From: Clostridium sulfidigenes
GTDB taxonomy: Bacteria; Bacillota; Clostridia; Clostridiales; Clostridiaceae
Length of the DNA: 64,000 nt
NCBI RefSeq assembly: GCF_000732635.1
Contig: NZ_JPMD01000025.1
Span: forward strand, 1 to 64,000
Reading direction: 5' to 3'
The translations under genes were made by a program, and so were the position numbers. Of the stretch, positions 56,472 to 64,000 are shown piece by piece. The notes beneath the pieces are model-generated. The model was not told where the DNA came from and made no database searches. It saw nothing but the letters and a program-made list of their open reading frames with translations. Every line of letters starts with the position of its first letter. The stretch's first letter is position 1.

Positions 56472-57158
56472 TTAATCTTCCCTCCACTTATATCCTGTTC
56501 CCCAAACAGTTTCAATATATTTAGGTTTAGATGAGTTATCTTCTATCTTACTTCTAATACGTCTTATATTTACATCAATAATTTTATTTTCTCCTATGTA
56601 ATTATAGCCCCACACCATATCTAGAAGTTCATCTCTACTAAAGGCCTTGTTGGGATTTTCCATAAACATTTTTATAAGCATATATTCTTTAGGGGTTAAT
56701 TCTATCTCTACTCCACTTTTGTATAGTACCTTACTATCCAAATCTATTTTAAAAGCTCCAGATATAATTTCCCTACTCTTAAGACCATTACCTAGTTCCA
56801 TTCTTCTAAGTAAAGATTTAATAATAGCTATAAGCTCTAATGGGTTGAAGGGCTTTATAATATAGTGATCTGCACCAAACTCTAATCCCATAATTTTATC
56901 CCCATCTTGCGCTCTGGCAGTAAGCATTATTATTCCCATCTGTGGATAACTTTTCTTTAGAATTTCACATACTTTATATCCATCAATTCCAGGAAGCATT
57001 ATATCAAGTATTACAATGTCAGGGCTCTCTTTTGCAACTTCTTCAATACCAAGTTCTCCAGTTTCTGCTTCTACTACCTGGAAGCCCTCTCTCTTAAGGC
57101 TTATCTTTACAAACTTTCTTATATGTTCTTCATCTTCAATTAATAATATTTTCTTCAT
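56472..57158 (-). CDS. OmpR/PhoB family response regulator
   Basis: 228 aa. Receiver domain with acidic pair (IEDEE), phospho-acceptor D52 (ILDIMLPG), K in IIKPFNP. The winged-helix output domain contains LTPKEYMLIKMFMENPNKAFSRDELLDMVWGYNYIGENKIIDVNIRRIRSKIED. The ATG at 57158 follows GAGGTG by 6 nt; a GTG at 57167 falls within that site. First gene of the operon with the kinase and lipoprotein. Confidence 0.94.
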   Translation of the reverse strand: MKKILLIEDEEHIRKFVKISLKREGFQVVEAETGELGIEEVAKESPDIVILDIMLPGIDGYKVCEILKKSYPQMGIIMLTARAQDGDKIMGLEFGADHYIIKPFNPLELIAIIKSLLRRMELGNGLKSREIISGAFKIDLDSKVLYKSGVEIELTPKEYMLIKMFMENPNKAFSRDELLDMVWGYNYIGENKIIDVNIRRIRSKIEDNSSKPKYIETVWGTGYKWRED

Positions 57159-57245
57159 TATATTCACCTCTAATGTACAAAAGCACCAATCGTAAAATAA
57201 ATTAACATCGGTGCTTCTTGTTCGTAATTCTTATTTTCTCTTTAA

Positions 57246-57584
57246 CTATTCTTCCTTATCATTACTTTCTTCATACTCTTCTACATCTACAATAGTAGAA
57301 TCACTATAGTCTATATAAGATTCTGAGTCTGGAGTCACATTGGCACTATGGCTACCTTGTGACCTTCCATTCTCATTAGAAGAATAAAATTCATTAGTTT
57401 CCTTTTTCACCTTATATTTTAAGTACATTATACTAAGGGTTATTATAATTACAATCCCTAGAATAAGCCATAAGATTCCTTTGAATACAATTCCTAAAAT
57501 TCCAAAAATCAATGGAGAAAATATAAATAACAGTATACATACAAATATAACTTTTATTAATGTTTTCATCTCAACACTATTCAT
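57246..57584 (-). CDS. Small membrane protein, function unknown
   Basis: 112 aa: two adjacent spans (about residues 10-27 and 30-52) followed by a hydrophilic acidic tail (YIDYSDSTIVDVEEYEESNDKEE). No family recognised. Ribosome site AAGGAATTAGAA is moderate. Confidence 0.65.
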   Translation of the reverse strand: MNSVEMKTLIKVIFVCILLFIFSPLIFGILGIVFKGILWLILGIVIIITLSIMYLKYKVKKETNEFYSSNENGRSQGSHSANVTPDSESYIDYSDSTIVDVEEYEESNDKEE

Positions 57585-57669
57585 AAATTCTAATTCCTTT
57601 CTATATGTATCAATTAAATAATTAATATACTATCTGACTTTAAAATTATTATCTATTTTAAAGGTAAAT

Positions 57670-58407
57670 TTAAAAGCCCCCGTTTACATTTAGTATTTCC
57701 CCTGTGATGTAGCTACTATCCTTACTAGCTAAAAATACAGCAGCTCTTCCCACTTCTGATACACTTCCAAATCTCCCCATGGGTATTTCCTCTGTTAATT
57801 CTAATCTTTCTTCCTCTTTCATCCACATGTTCATCTTAGTTTCGATAACACCCGGTGCTATGGCATTTACTCTTATATTACTTAATGCTAGTTCCTTAGC
57901 TAAGGCCTTTGTAAAGGAATTTATAGCTCCCTTTGATGCAGAATATAAAACTTCGCAGGCAGCTCCTTCACCTCCCCAAACTGATGATATATTAATAATG
58001 CTACCTTCTTTTCTTGAAATCATATGATTAACCACAGAGTTTGTAGTATTAAATACTGACTTAAAATTTACAGACATAATTTTATCAAAATCTTCTTCAG
58101 TGTCATCCATAAATAGTCCTATTTTAGAAATAGCTGCATTGTTTACTAATACATCCACTCTGCCCAATTTTTCTAGAGTATATTCTATTAATTCCTTAGA
58201 AAAGTTATAATTACTTACATCTCCTTTAAATAAAGTACAATAATTTCCCATGGAACTAATTTCATTTAAAGTCTCCCTTGCACTTTCATCATCGTTAAAA
58301 TAGTTTAGTACTAATATTGCTCCTTCTTTAGCAAATTCTAAGGCTATTCCCTTACCTATACCTCTTGTTCCTCCTGTAATTACTACCACTTTTCCCTTTA
58401 ATTTCAT
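57670..58407 (-). CDS. Short-chain dehydrogenase/reductase (FabG-like, possible YmfI)
   Basis: 245 aa. Cofactor motif VVVITGGTRGIGKGIA, NNAA, catalytic Ser in NISSVWG and YxxxK in YSASKGA; IRVNAIAPGVIETKM follows. The segment SSVWGGEGAACEVLYSASKG resembles EF-P 5-aminopentanone reductase (YmfI) more than fatty-acid FabG, but this rests on my memory of the family. ATG 58407 is chosen because AGAGGT lies 6 nt upstream; other in-frame ATGs up to 58440 lack a site. Confidence 0.87.
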   Translation of the reverse strand: MKLKGKVVVITGGTRGIGKGIALEFAKEGAILVLNYFNDDESARETLNEISSMGNYCTLFKGDVSNYNFSKELIEYTLEKLGRVDVLVNNAAISKIGLFMDDTEEDFDKIMSVNFKSVFNTTNSVVNHMISRKEGSIINISSVWGGEGAACEVLYSASKGAINSFTKALAKELALSNIRVNAIAPGVIETKMNMWMKEEERLELTEEIPMGRFGSVSEVGRAAVFLASKDSSYITGEILNVNGGF

Positions 58408-58671
58408 TTTCATACCTCTTAAAACTTCTTTAATTCCCATTGTAGTTATTTTAACATTTGTTTTTTTATAGCACTAGTTATATGTACTGAAAATAAATTA
58501 ATTTAAATAAATGTTAATATATTTTACATTTACTTTAATTAGTTCATTTATTAACTATAAAATTAATTTATTTCTTGTATTTTTTATTATATTTAAATAT
58601 AAATCCTCTTTATTATTATATCATAATATGGTATGATAATCATGATTTAATAGTAAAGGGGGGTCTTTTTC

Positions 58672-58842
58672 ATGGCTTATAAAATAGTAGATACTTGCAT
58701 CTCTTGTGGTGCTTGCGAATCTGAATGTCCAGTTAGCTGCATAAGTGCAGGAGATGGATTATACGTTATCGATGCTGATTCTTGTATCGAATGTGGTGCT
58801 TGTGCTAGCGTTTGCCCAGTTGGTGCTCCAGTTCAAGACTAA
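58672..58842 (+). CDS. 2[4Fe-4S] ferredoxin
   Basis: 56 aa clostridial ferredoxin, start ATG with AAAGGGGGG upstream. Both cluster motifs are complete: [15 protein letters not shown] and [14 protein letters not shown], together binding two 4Fe-4S clusters. Low-potential electron carrier for hydrogenase, pyruvate:ferredoxin oxidoreductase and related reactions. Stands alone with its own terminator. Confidence 0.95.
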   Translation: MAYKIVDTCISCGACESECPVSCISAGDGLYVIDADSCIECGACASVCPVGAPVQD

Positions 58843-58849
58843 TTGAAAT

Positions 58850-58884
58850 AAAAAATAGATGTACAAGTTGTACATCTATTTTTT
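58850..58884 (+). terminator. Terminator of the ferredoxin gene
   Basis: Perfect inverted repeat of about 14 bp per arm (58850-58863 with 58871-58884) ending in TTTTTT. Also lies downstream of the convergent gene at 58896. Confidence 0.92.
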
Positions 58885-58895
58885 ATTTTAACTTT

Positions 58896-60245
58896 TTATT
58901 TTAATTTACTTATAGCATTAGTGTCTCTAATAAATATTAACCCATCAAAGGTATCTATAGGCTTTAATTTCATATAATAATCTTCTTCATACCCATTATA
59001 AAAAATAATGTTATGCATTAGTATTGAAGATGATAATATTTTTTTAACCTCCTTATCCTGCGCTGAAGATTTAAAATCTATAAAACTATTTGATATTTCT
59101 GTAAGGTTAAATATATTAGAAAACATTTGAGGATTTCCTTCTTCTATATTATAGATTTCATATTCACTACCTACACCACTACTGTCTATAGGATACGCTC
59201 CAAAGCTACCCTGATGAAATTCTAATGCTAATGAATAATATTTATCTTTATACATCTCCTTTAAATTATACCCCATGCTTTTATAATCCTTAGAAATATT
59301 GCTTATATGTTGATTTCCACTCCAAAGAACTATTTTATCATTTCCATTTTTACTCTCACGGTCTAGAATCCATTTAATATTATCAGCTAATAATTTTCCT
59401 TCCATATTCAAAGCTTCTTTAATGTTATGCTCTGGTCCACTGTATATGGCTAATTCTATGCTTTTCAAGATAGTGTGAAGATATTTCGAAGCCTCTTCAT
59501 ATTTCTCTTCTGAGGTACTTTTTACAAGTTTCTCTTTATTTTCATTAAATATATTAATTAGAATTTCAACCTTTTCTTGTTCTCTTCTTAACTCACTTGT
59601 AGGTATATTTCTAACGGGTCTTCCTCTTACTTCATCCAATTCACCATCAAACTTCTTGTATAGATCTTCATCAATATCTCTTAAATAATTTATTACAAAA
59701 TTTGAACTATCTTCAGCATTAGTAACTTGAATACCGTAAAACTTAATTTTTTCCTTATGATTAGAATCTTCATTATACTTTCTGATCCATTCTATTAACT
59801 CCAAAGACTCCACCGTTGACCAAGAATAACCTCCATTTATCTTTGTTTGTCTTACTATATTTTCAGCATTTCCTTCCCCATTCAATATATAATTATTAAT
59901 TAATTCAGTTCTTCCAAAATCCACATCCATAGCAAAGGTTCTATACCCCATTTCCTCTACTAAAAATTCCAGCATACGATGCTTAATTTGAAAAAACTCT
60001 TTTGTTCCATAGGTTGCCCCACCTAAGGCTATAATTTGTTTATCCTTAAATATATCCTTAAATTCCTTTAAATCTTCAAAGCCATTGCCAACCTCCACAG
60101 TGTTTAAAGGAACTAATTTTTCTTTTATAATTTCAGCCTCCTCATTAGGACTAAGTTTTCCCCCAAATAATCCTACACATACTAGTCCGAGAATTATTAT
60201 AACTGAAATTATTAATAATACCTTATTTCCTCTTTTCATCTTCAT
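58896..60245 (-). CDS. Erythromycin-esterase family protein with altered active site
   Basis: 449 aa. An N-terminal membrane anchor (about residues 7-25) is followed by an Ere-like domain: GGATYGTKEFFQIKHRMLEFLVEEMGYRTFAMDVDF at the start, and LWSGNQHISN near the end. The family usually reads GExTHGxxEFF and ...E; here Glu is Gly, His is Tyr and the later Glu is Asp, so the usual catalytic centre is lost. A resistance function is therefore doubtful. ATGs at 60245 and 60239 are both possible (AGGGGG at 3 and 9 nt). Confidence 0.82.
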   Translation of the reverse strand: MKMKRGNKVLLIISVIIILGLVCVGLFGGKLSPNEEAEIIKEKLVPLNTVEVGNGFEDLKEFKDIFKDKQIIALGGATYGTKEFFQIKHRMLEFLVEEMGYRTFAMDVDFGRTELINNYILNGEGNAENIVRQTKINGGYSWSTVESLELIEWIRKYNEDSNHKEKIKFYGIQVTNAEDSSNFVINYLRDIDEDLYKKFDGELDEVRGRPVRNIPTSELRREQEKVEILINIFNENKEKLVKSTSEEKYEEASKYLHTILKSIELAIYSGPEHNIKEALNMEGKLLADNIKWILDRESKNGNDKIVLWSGNQHISNISKDYKSMGYNLKEMYKDKYYSLALEFHQGSFGAYPIDSSGVGSEYEIYNIEEGNPQMFSNIFNLTEISNSFIDFKSSAQDKEVKKILSSSILMHNIIFYNGYEEDYYMKLKPIDTFDGLIFIRDTNAISKLK

Positions 60246-60404
60246 ATACCCCCTAAATACCTATTTTCTCCCTTAACTCAACATTTTCAACTTATGGTTA
60301 CATATATATTATAGCAAATTTTAGAAACATTTCAATATTTATCTAAGTCATCTTAGAGTAATGGACAGAATTCTTCTTATTTTTAACTATATAGCATAAA
60401 TACA

Positions 60405-60445
60405 ATAAAAAATCAGTAAATCTCCCAATTGAAATTTACTGATTA
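60405..60445 (-). terminator. Terminator of the YitT-family gene
   Basis: Minus-strand stem AATCAGTAAAT / ATTTACTGATT (11 bp) followed by TTTTTATTG. Confidence 0.85.
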
Positions 60446-60450
60446 TATAA

Positions 60451-61302
60451 TTAGTCTAGTATATTACCAAAGCCTTCCCCTAAAACCTCATGGACATTAT
60501 GGGTTATGATAAAAGCACATGGATCCACTTCTTTTATAAAATTTCTAAGCTTAATAAACTCCTTTTTACCCATTACAGTTATTAAAACATCACTTTTTTC
60601 TAAATTGTACGCTCCTATAGCACGATAAATAGTAGCACTTCTACCTAGCTCTTCAATAATAAATTTTCTTATCTCTTCAGTTTTAGAACTCATTATTTCT
60701 ATTCTCTTAGTTATATTAAGTCCATCTATAACAAAGTCTACCATGGAGCCATTTATTATAACACCAAGTAAAGCATACATCCCTGTAGTAGCTCCAAATG
60801 CTATAACTGCAAGTAAGGTTATACTAAAATCTATAATTAAAAGTCCTTTTCCAATTTCTAGATGAGCATATTTGTTTAATATTTTAGCAGGTATATCCGT
60901 TCCCCCTGTAGATGCATTCCTATTAAACACTATAGCCATACCTATAGCTCCAATTAATATACCAAAAATTAAATTTATAAGTATATCCTGTGAAATAGGT
61001 TTACTAATAGGTGCTACTTTTTCTAAAATGGATATTATTACTGAAAGCATAAGGCTAGAATATATAGTTTTTGTTCCAAATGCCTTTCCAATAAAAATAA
61101 AACCTATGACAAAGAAAAATATGTTTCCTATAAGCATTATAATACCTATACTAAGGTTAGGAATATAATGGTTTATTACCATAGCAAGCCCAGTAAGTCC
61201 TCCAGCTGCTAAATTGTGTGGAACTAGAAAAAAATGAATACCTATAGCTATTAAAATTAATCCAAAAGTTATTATAATATAATCTTTTATTTCCTTCTTC
61301 AA
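60451..61302 (-). CDS. YitT family membrane protein (DUF161/DUF2179)
   Basis: 283 aa. Five or six membrane spans over residues about 8-195 (with HNLAAGGLTGLAMVINHYI and NRNASTGGTDIPAKILNKY, typical of YitT). A C-terminal cytoplasmic DUF2179 domain follows (IGAYNLEKSDVLITVMGKKEFIKLRNFIKEVDPCAFIITHNVHEVLGEGF). Function unknown; several copies per genome are usual. TTG 61302 gives a 7-nt spacing from GGAGG; ATG 61308 abuts it. Confidence 0.87.
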   Translation of the reverse strand: MKKEIKDYIIITFGLILIAIGIHFFLVPHNLAAGGLTGLAMVINHYIPNLSIGIIMLIGNIFFFVIGFIFIGKAFGTKTIYSSLMLSVIISILEKVAPISKPISQDILINLIFGILIGAIGMAIVFNRNASTGGTDIPAKILNKYAHLEIGKGLLIIDFSITLLAVIAFGATTGMYALLGVIINGSMVDFVIDGLNITKRIEIMSSKTEEIRKFIIEELGRSATIYRAIGAYNLEKSDVLITVMGKKEFIKLRNFIKEVDPCAFIITHNVHEVLGEGFGNILD

Positions 61303-61465
61303 ACCCATTCCTCCTCAATTCACCCTATTGATTTTTGTAAAAATATCTTATGTTTTTCAATTTTATGTTAACTCTCTTTATTTAATCATATATCAATAGA
61401 TAAGTTATTACAATATCCCTCTTTTCCTTATATATGTTTCACTGTTTAAACACTTATATACGTAA

Positions 61466-61523
61466 AAAAACTACTACTATAAAATTTAACCGAACTTAAT
61501 CATAAAATTTCATAGTAGTAGCT
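61466..61523 (-). terminator. Terminator of the DUF1540 gene
   Basis: On the minus strand CTACTACTAT and ATAGTAGTAG pair with adjacent A/T pairs, followed by TTTTTTT. Confidence 0.82.
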
Positions 61524-61554
61524 TGTTCTTTATATTTACTTATAGTATTTTTCT

Positions 61555-61866
61555 TTACTTGCAATGAAATGTAGCACACTCTGTTTCTCTTGGCTTACAT
61601 GCATGGTCTCCAGAAATACAAATTTCTGAAGCATCACATTTATGGTTTGCGTTATAAACACAATTGGTAGCTTCACATCCTACTACCATTTCTGGATTAG
61701 ATCTTTGATTACTATTTGACATAGCTCCACTTTTTTCTGCAAAACTATCACAACAAGTAGATGATTTATGAGTAGCTTCTCTTCCACCTACTTGAATAGA
61801 ATCAATGCAGCAATAATAATCATTATTATATGCACAACTACATGCATCACATTTTAATTTAGTCAT
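61555..61866 (-). CDS. DUF1540 repeat protein, cysteine-rich
   Basis: 103 aa with two DUF1540 units, each with four to six cysteines: CDACSCAYNNDYYCCIDSIQVGGREATHKSSTCCDSF and CEATNCVYNANHKCDASEICISGDHACKPRETECATFHC. The Cys/His pattern suggests metal binding. Function unknown, common in spore-forming clostridia. Ribosome site TTTAGGAGGCATTCTT. Confidence 0.9.
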   Translation of the reverse strand: MTKLKCDACSCAYNNDYYCCIDSIQVGGREATHKSSTCCDSFAEKSGAMSNSNQRSNPEMVVGCEATNCVYNANHKCDASEICISGDHACKPRETECATFHCK

Positions 61867-61947
61867 AAGAATGCCTCCTAAAGTTTATTTCTATAATATT
61901 GTTTCAATTTAGTAGGCAAATTATTCTTACATAATTTTATTGTTCTT

Positions 61948-63684
61948 TTACTTTATCTTTACAAATACGGAAAATTGAATTTCTGTAGACTCTATATGGT
62001 CATAATTTAAATCCTTACGACCAGAAAAGTTATCAATTTTTATTTTGATTTTAACTTTATCTGTTTCATCTTCAAATTGCATATCTTCTACAGGTATTGA
62101 GTTTGTTTTATTAACACCATATTTATCTATTATCTTATTAAAATACTCATTTAAATTTTTATTATATATCTGTTTACCTTTCTCTAATATCTTAAGTTCA
62201 TTATATGCTTTATTATAGTCAACTGTAATTCCATAAGAATTCTTATTAGCAGCACTTTGATAACTTATAATGTTAAAAAGGTAATCATAGTCCTTTATTT
62301 CTATAGGCTCTAATATTTCTTCACTTGTAAAATAAAAATGTTCATATCTACTTTCATAATTTAAATTAGAATAAGTTATTCCTAGTACCCTCTCTGTATC
62401 ACTTATAGTAAAATTACCTGGCAAATATTTAATATCCTTTAATTCATGTTTTCTATTAAAATAATCCAAAATACTATTGAGCTCTATTTGATCATCTTTA
62501 GAAACTGGATCTATAGCTTTAACTATTTTACCATTTTCAATCATATTATTTTTTATAAGGAACTTTTCAAATCTTTTATTTTGACTATACTTAGATAAAC
62601 TATAACTACTCAAAGGTCCACAAATTGATATAAAAGTAATTATAGCAAGAGATATTGGGAGTATAATATTTTTTACTTTCTTAATTATTGAGTAATATAC
62701 CATTATTCCAAAGACCCAAATCCCTAGTGCTAAAACAAAATATCTATTTTCAGTTATTCCATAGGCATTAACTCTTATTCCCATAGAAATAAACATAAGT
62801 ACTATAAGAGGAAGTATTGCCTTCGGAAACACCTTTACAAACTTGCTTACCCAAGGACTATTTTCCTTTACTGGTGAAGTTAAAAACAAGGTTCCTGCTG
62901 ATATTACTCCATACCATAATACTAAATGAGAAACTAATCCTTGAGGCCACTGTCTAGTAATAATTATCTTAGCAAAATATATATATAAGATTATTGTGTA
63001 TATAGAAATTAATGGCATAATTATATAAAGCATTAATATCTTAAACACCTTTGGATACTTTTCAACCTTTATAACTTCTTCCTTTTCTGGGATTCCTCCA
63101 AGAAAGAAGCATTGTGCAAAAACTCCTACAACTATAAGCCATGTATAATAATATATCTCATATTTAACTTCTATTCCTAAAAGATAATCTACGGTGAACA
63201 ATATTGCTATTAATCCTAAATATAAAACTATAGAATATAAAACTGTTGTAAAAAATCTTCCTAAAACCTTTATTACATACATCTCAAAACTTCCATCCTT
63301 ATAAATATATGGAGTAAAAAAGAACCCTGTAATAAATATTATAATAAGACCAACATATCTAGTAACCTGAACCATATTTAAATCTCCAAGACAAAAATAT
63401 CCGTAGACTGCTAAACAAATAGCTGCAATAATATAAATTAGATATTTAAACTTCTCATTAGATTTATTTCTTCTTTCAAAATATAATTCAATGCAAATAT
63501 ATACTGGAATACTAAGTACTAAAGTCATCACAACACGTCTTAATTCCTCGTCACTTCCAATACTTTCTCCCATATAGATTAAAGTTATAACTGCAGCTAT
63601 AGATAAAAATATGGGTATAGGAAATCTTTTTACTGAATCTTTTATAGAATTTTTCCATCCATTTACCAAAGTTTTAATATACAA
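61948..63684 (-). CDS. DUF4153 family multi-span membrane protein
   Basis: 578 aa with about ten to twelve spans in the first 375 residues, then a soluble extracytoplasmic C-terminal domain (about residues 385-578) without recognised motifs. The conserved core, FFTPYIYKDGSFEMYVIKVLGRFFTTVLYSIVLYLGLIAILFTVDYLLG, marks DUF4153. Function unknown. Start is TTG at 63684 with GGGGGG 7 nt upstream. Confidence 0.85.
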   Translation of the reverse strand: MYIKTLVNGWKNSIKDSVKRFPIPIFLSIAAVITLIYMGESIGSDEELRRVVMTLVLSIPVYICIELYFERRNKSNEKFKYLIYIIAAICLAVYGYFCLGDLNMVQVTRYVGLIIIFITGFFFTPYIYKDGSFEMYVIKVLGRFFTTVLYSIVLYLGLIAILFTVDYLLGIEVKYEIYYYTWLIVVGVFAQCFFLGGIPEKEEVIKVEKYPKVFKILMLYIIMPLISIYTIILYIYFAKIIITRQWPQGLVSHLVLWYGVISAGTLFLTSPVKENSPWVSKFVKVFPKAILPLIVLMFISMGIRVNAYGITENRYFVLALGIWVFGIMVYYSIIKKVKNIILPISLAIITFISICGPLSSYSLSKYSQNKRFEKFLIKNNMIENGKIVKAIDPVSKDDQIELNSILDYFNRKHELKDIKYLPGNFTISDTERVLGITYSNLNYESRYEHFYFTSEEILEPIEIKDYDYLFNIISYQSAANKNSYGITVDYNKAYNELKILEKGKQIYNKNLNEYFNKIIDKYGVNKTNSIPVEDMQFEDETDKVKIKIKIDNFSGRKDLNYDHIESTEIQFSVFVKIK

Positions 63685-63860
63685 TAATATGCCCCCCTTT
63701 ATTATAAAATTATTTTTCTATGTTTTATAGTTACCTTTAGATAACCATTTATGTACCACTGTAAATTACACCCATTATACCATATCATCTAAATTAAAAC
63801 ATTTATCTATTACACATAATATTATCATATATGTAAAGAATATTCCTATTAAATATAAAG

Positions 63861-63920
63861 GAGGTGACCTTTAGTTTGAAGCCCATTGCTTCTACTAAAG
63901 AACTTAATGTTTATTCCTAA
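63861..63920 (+). other. Strong ribosome site and 14-codon ORF overlapping the splB start
   Basis: AAAGGAGGTGA (63858-63868) is the best ribosome site here, but it fits TTG at 63876, which opens MKPIASTKELNVYS and stops at 63918-63920. That ORF overlaps the splB ATG (63907) in another frame. It may be a leader peptide coupled to splB. Confidence 0.5.
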
Positions 63921-64000
63921 AAGAATATTATTTGAAAAAGGATCCTTGGATTATGAAATAGGCAAAAATATTTATAACACTTTTAAGGATAATAAAAATA
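63907..64000 (+). CDS. splB: Spore photoproduct lyase, 5' end only
   Basis: The window ends after 31 codons. The N-terminus MFIPKRILFEKGSLDYEIGKNIYNTFK matches spore photoproduct lyase, the radical-SAM enzyme that repairs UV-induced thymine dimers during germination. The start ATG has only a weak site of its own (AAAGAA). The radical-SAM cysteines lie beyond the edge. splA is not seen upstream. Confidence 0.85.
   Translation, partial: MFIPKRILFEKGSLDYEIGKNIYNTFKDNKN

Noticed and set aside
1-64000. CRISPR array, insertion sequence, prophage or integrase
   Set aside because: No regularly spaced repeats, transposase, recombinase or phage structural genes found on either strand.

Overview
The window looks like a chromosomal segment of a low-GC, anaerobic, endospore-forming member of the Clostridiaceae (Clostridium in the broad sense). 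The reasons are very AT-rich DNA, strong AGGAGG ribosome sites with many TTG and GTG starts, a T-box valS, a 2[4Fe-4S] ferredoxin, a PdaB-like deacetylase, DUF1540 and YitT proteins, and the start of a spore photoproduct lyase gene at the right edge. There are no rRNA or tRNA genes, no CRISPR array, no insertion sequence and no prophage.

Layout. 1-4.1 kb: oligopeptide ABC transporter operon oppBCDF on the minus strand; the gene cut by the left edge is probably its binding protein. 5.1-10.6 kb: lysine/diaminopimelate block, asd-dapA-dapB (+), cobO-aminotransferase (-), dapH (+). 10.6-24.5 kb: housekeeping genes (two-OB-fold SSB-like protein, NodB deacetylase, DUF4364, YncE-like propeller, folC, T-box-controlled valS, TPR protein, transglutaminase membrane protein, recX, M16 protease, DEAD-box helicase). 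24.5-34 kb: WG-repeat lipoprotein, TetR regulator, ferredoxin-like protein, a pentapeptide/K+-channel-like fusion, a dicarboxylate symporter, AraC regulator, a 45-aa protein, M55 D-aminopeptidase, aldehyde dehydrogenase. 34-40.4 kb: a TetR/membrane-protein pair with shared operators (the tetR gene is frameshifted), flavin reductase-like protein, nadE, YaaR, split chromate transporter. 40.4-43.4 kb: Mn2+-sensing yybP-ykoY riboswitch and P-type ATPase. 43.7-46.8 kb: a putative peptide-pheromone system (see below). 46.8-50.1 kb: XRE/DUF2975 cassette, cvfB, free-methionine sulfoxide reductase, gamma carbonic anhydrase. 50.4-53.6 kb: class II ribonucleotide reductase nrdJ behind tandem NrdR boxes, broken by one missing base. 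53.7-57.2 kb: lipoprotein/histidine kinase/response regulator operon. 57.2-64 kb: SDR, ferredoxin, erythromycin-esterase-like protein, YitT, DUF1540, DUF4153, and splB.

The most interesting region is 43.7-46.8 kb. A 44-residue secreted-type peptide gene precedes an XRE-HTH/TPR regulator of RRNPP architecture, and this is followed by a clear paralogue of that regulator's TPR part which lacks the DNA-binding domain. The peptide and regulator genes share the same promoter-proximal 20-mer. RRNPP peptides are normally re-imported by Opp permeases, and this window also encodes one. A signal / receptor-regulator / HTH-less receptor trio is my best candidate for an undescribed system.

Regulation is readable at several loci: T-box (valS), Mn riboswitch with overlapping terminator (P-type ATPase), two NrdR boxes exactly 31 bp apart (nrdJ), TetR half-site palindromes at two promoters, and two 15-bp direct repeats 21 bp apart upstream of the DUF2975-XRE promoter. 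One single-base frameshift is clear (nrdJ), one very likely (tetR) and one possible (tail of the flavin reductase-like gene). They may be true mutations or base-level errors in the assembly.
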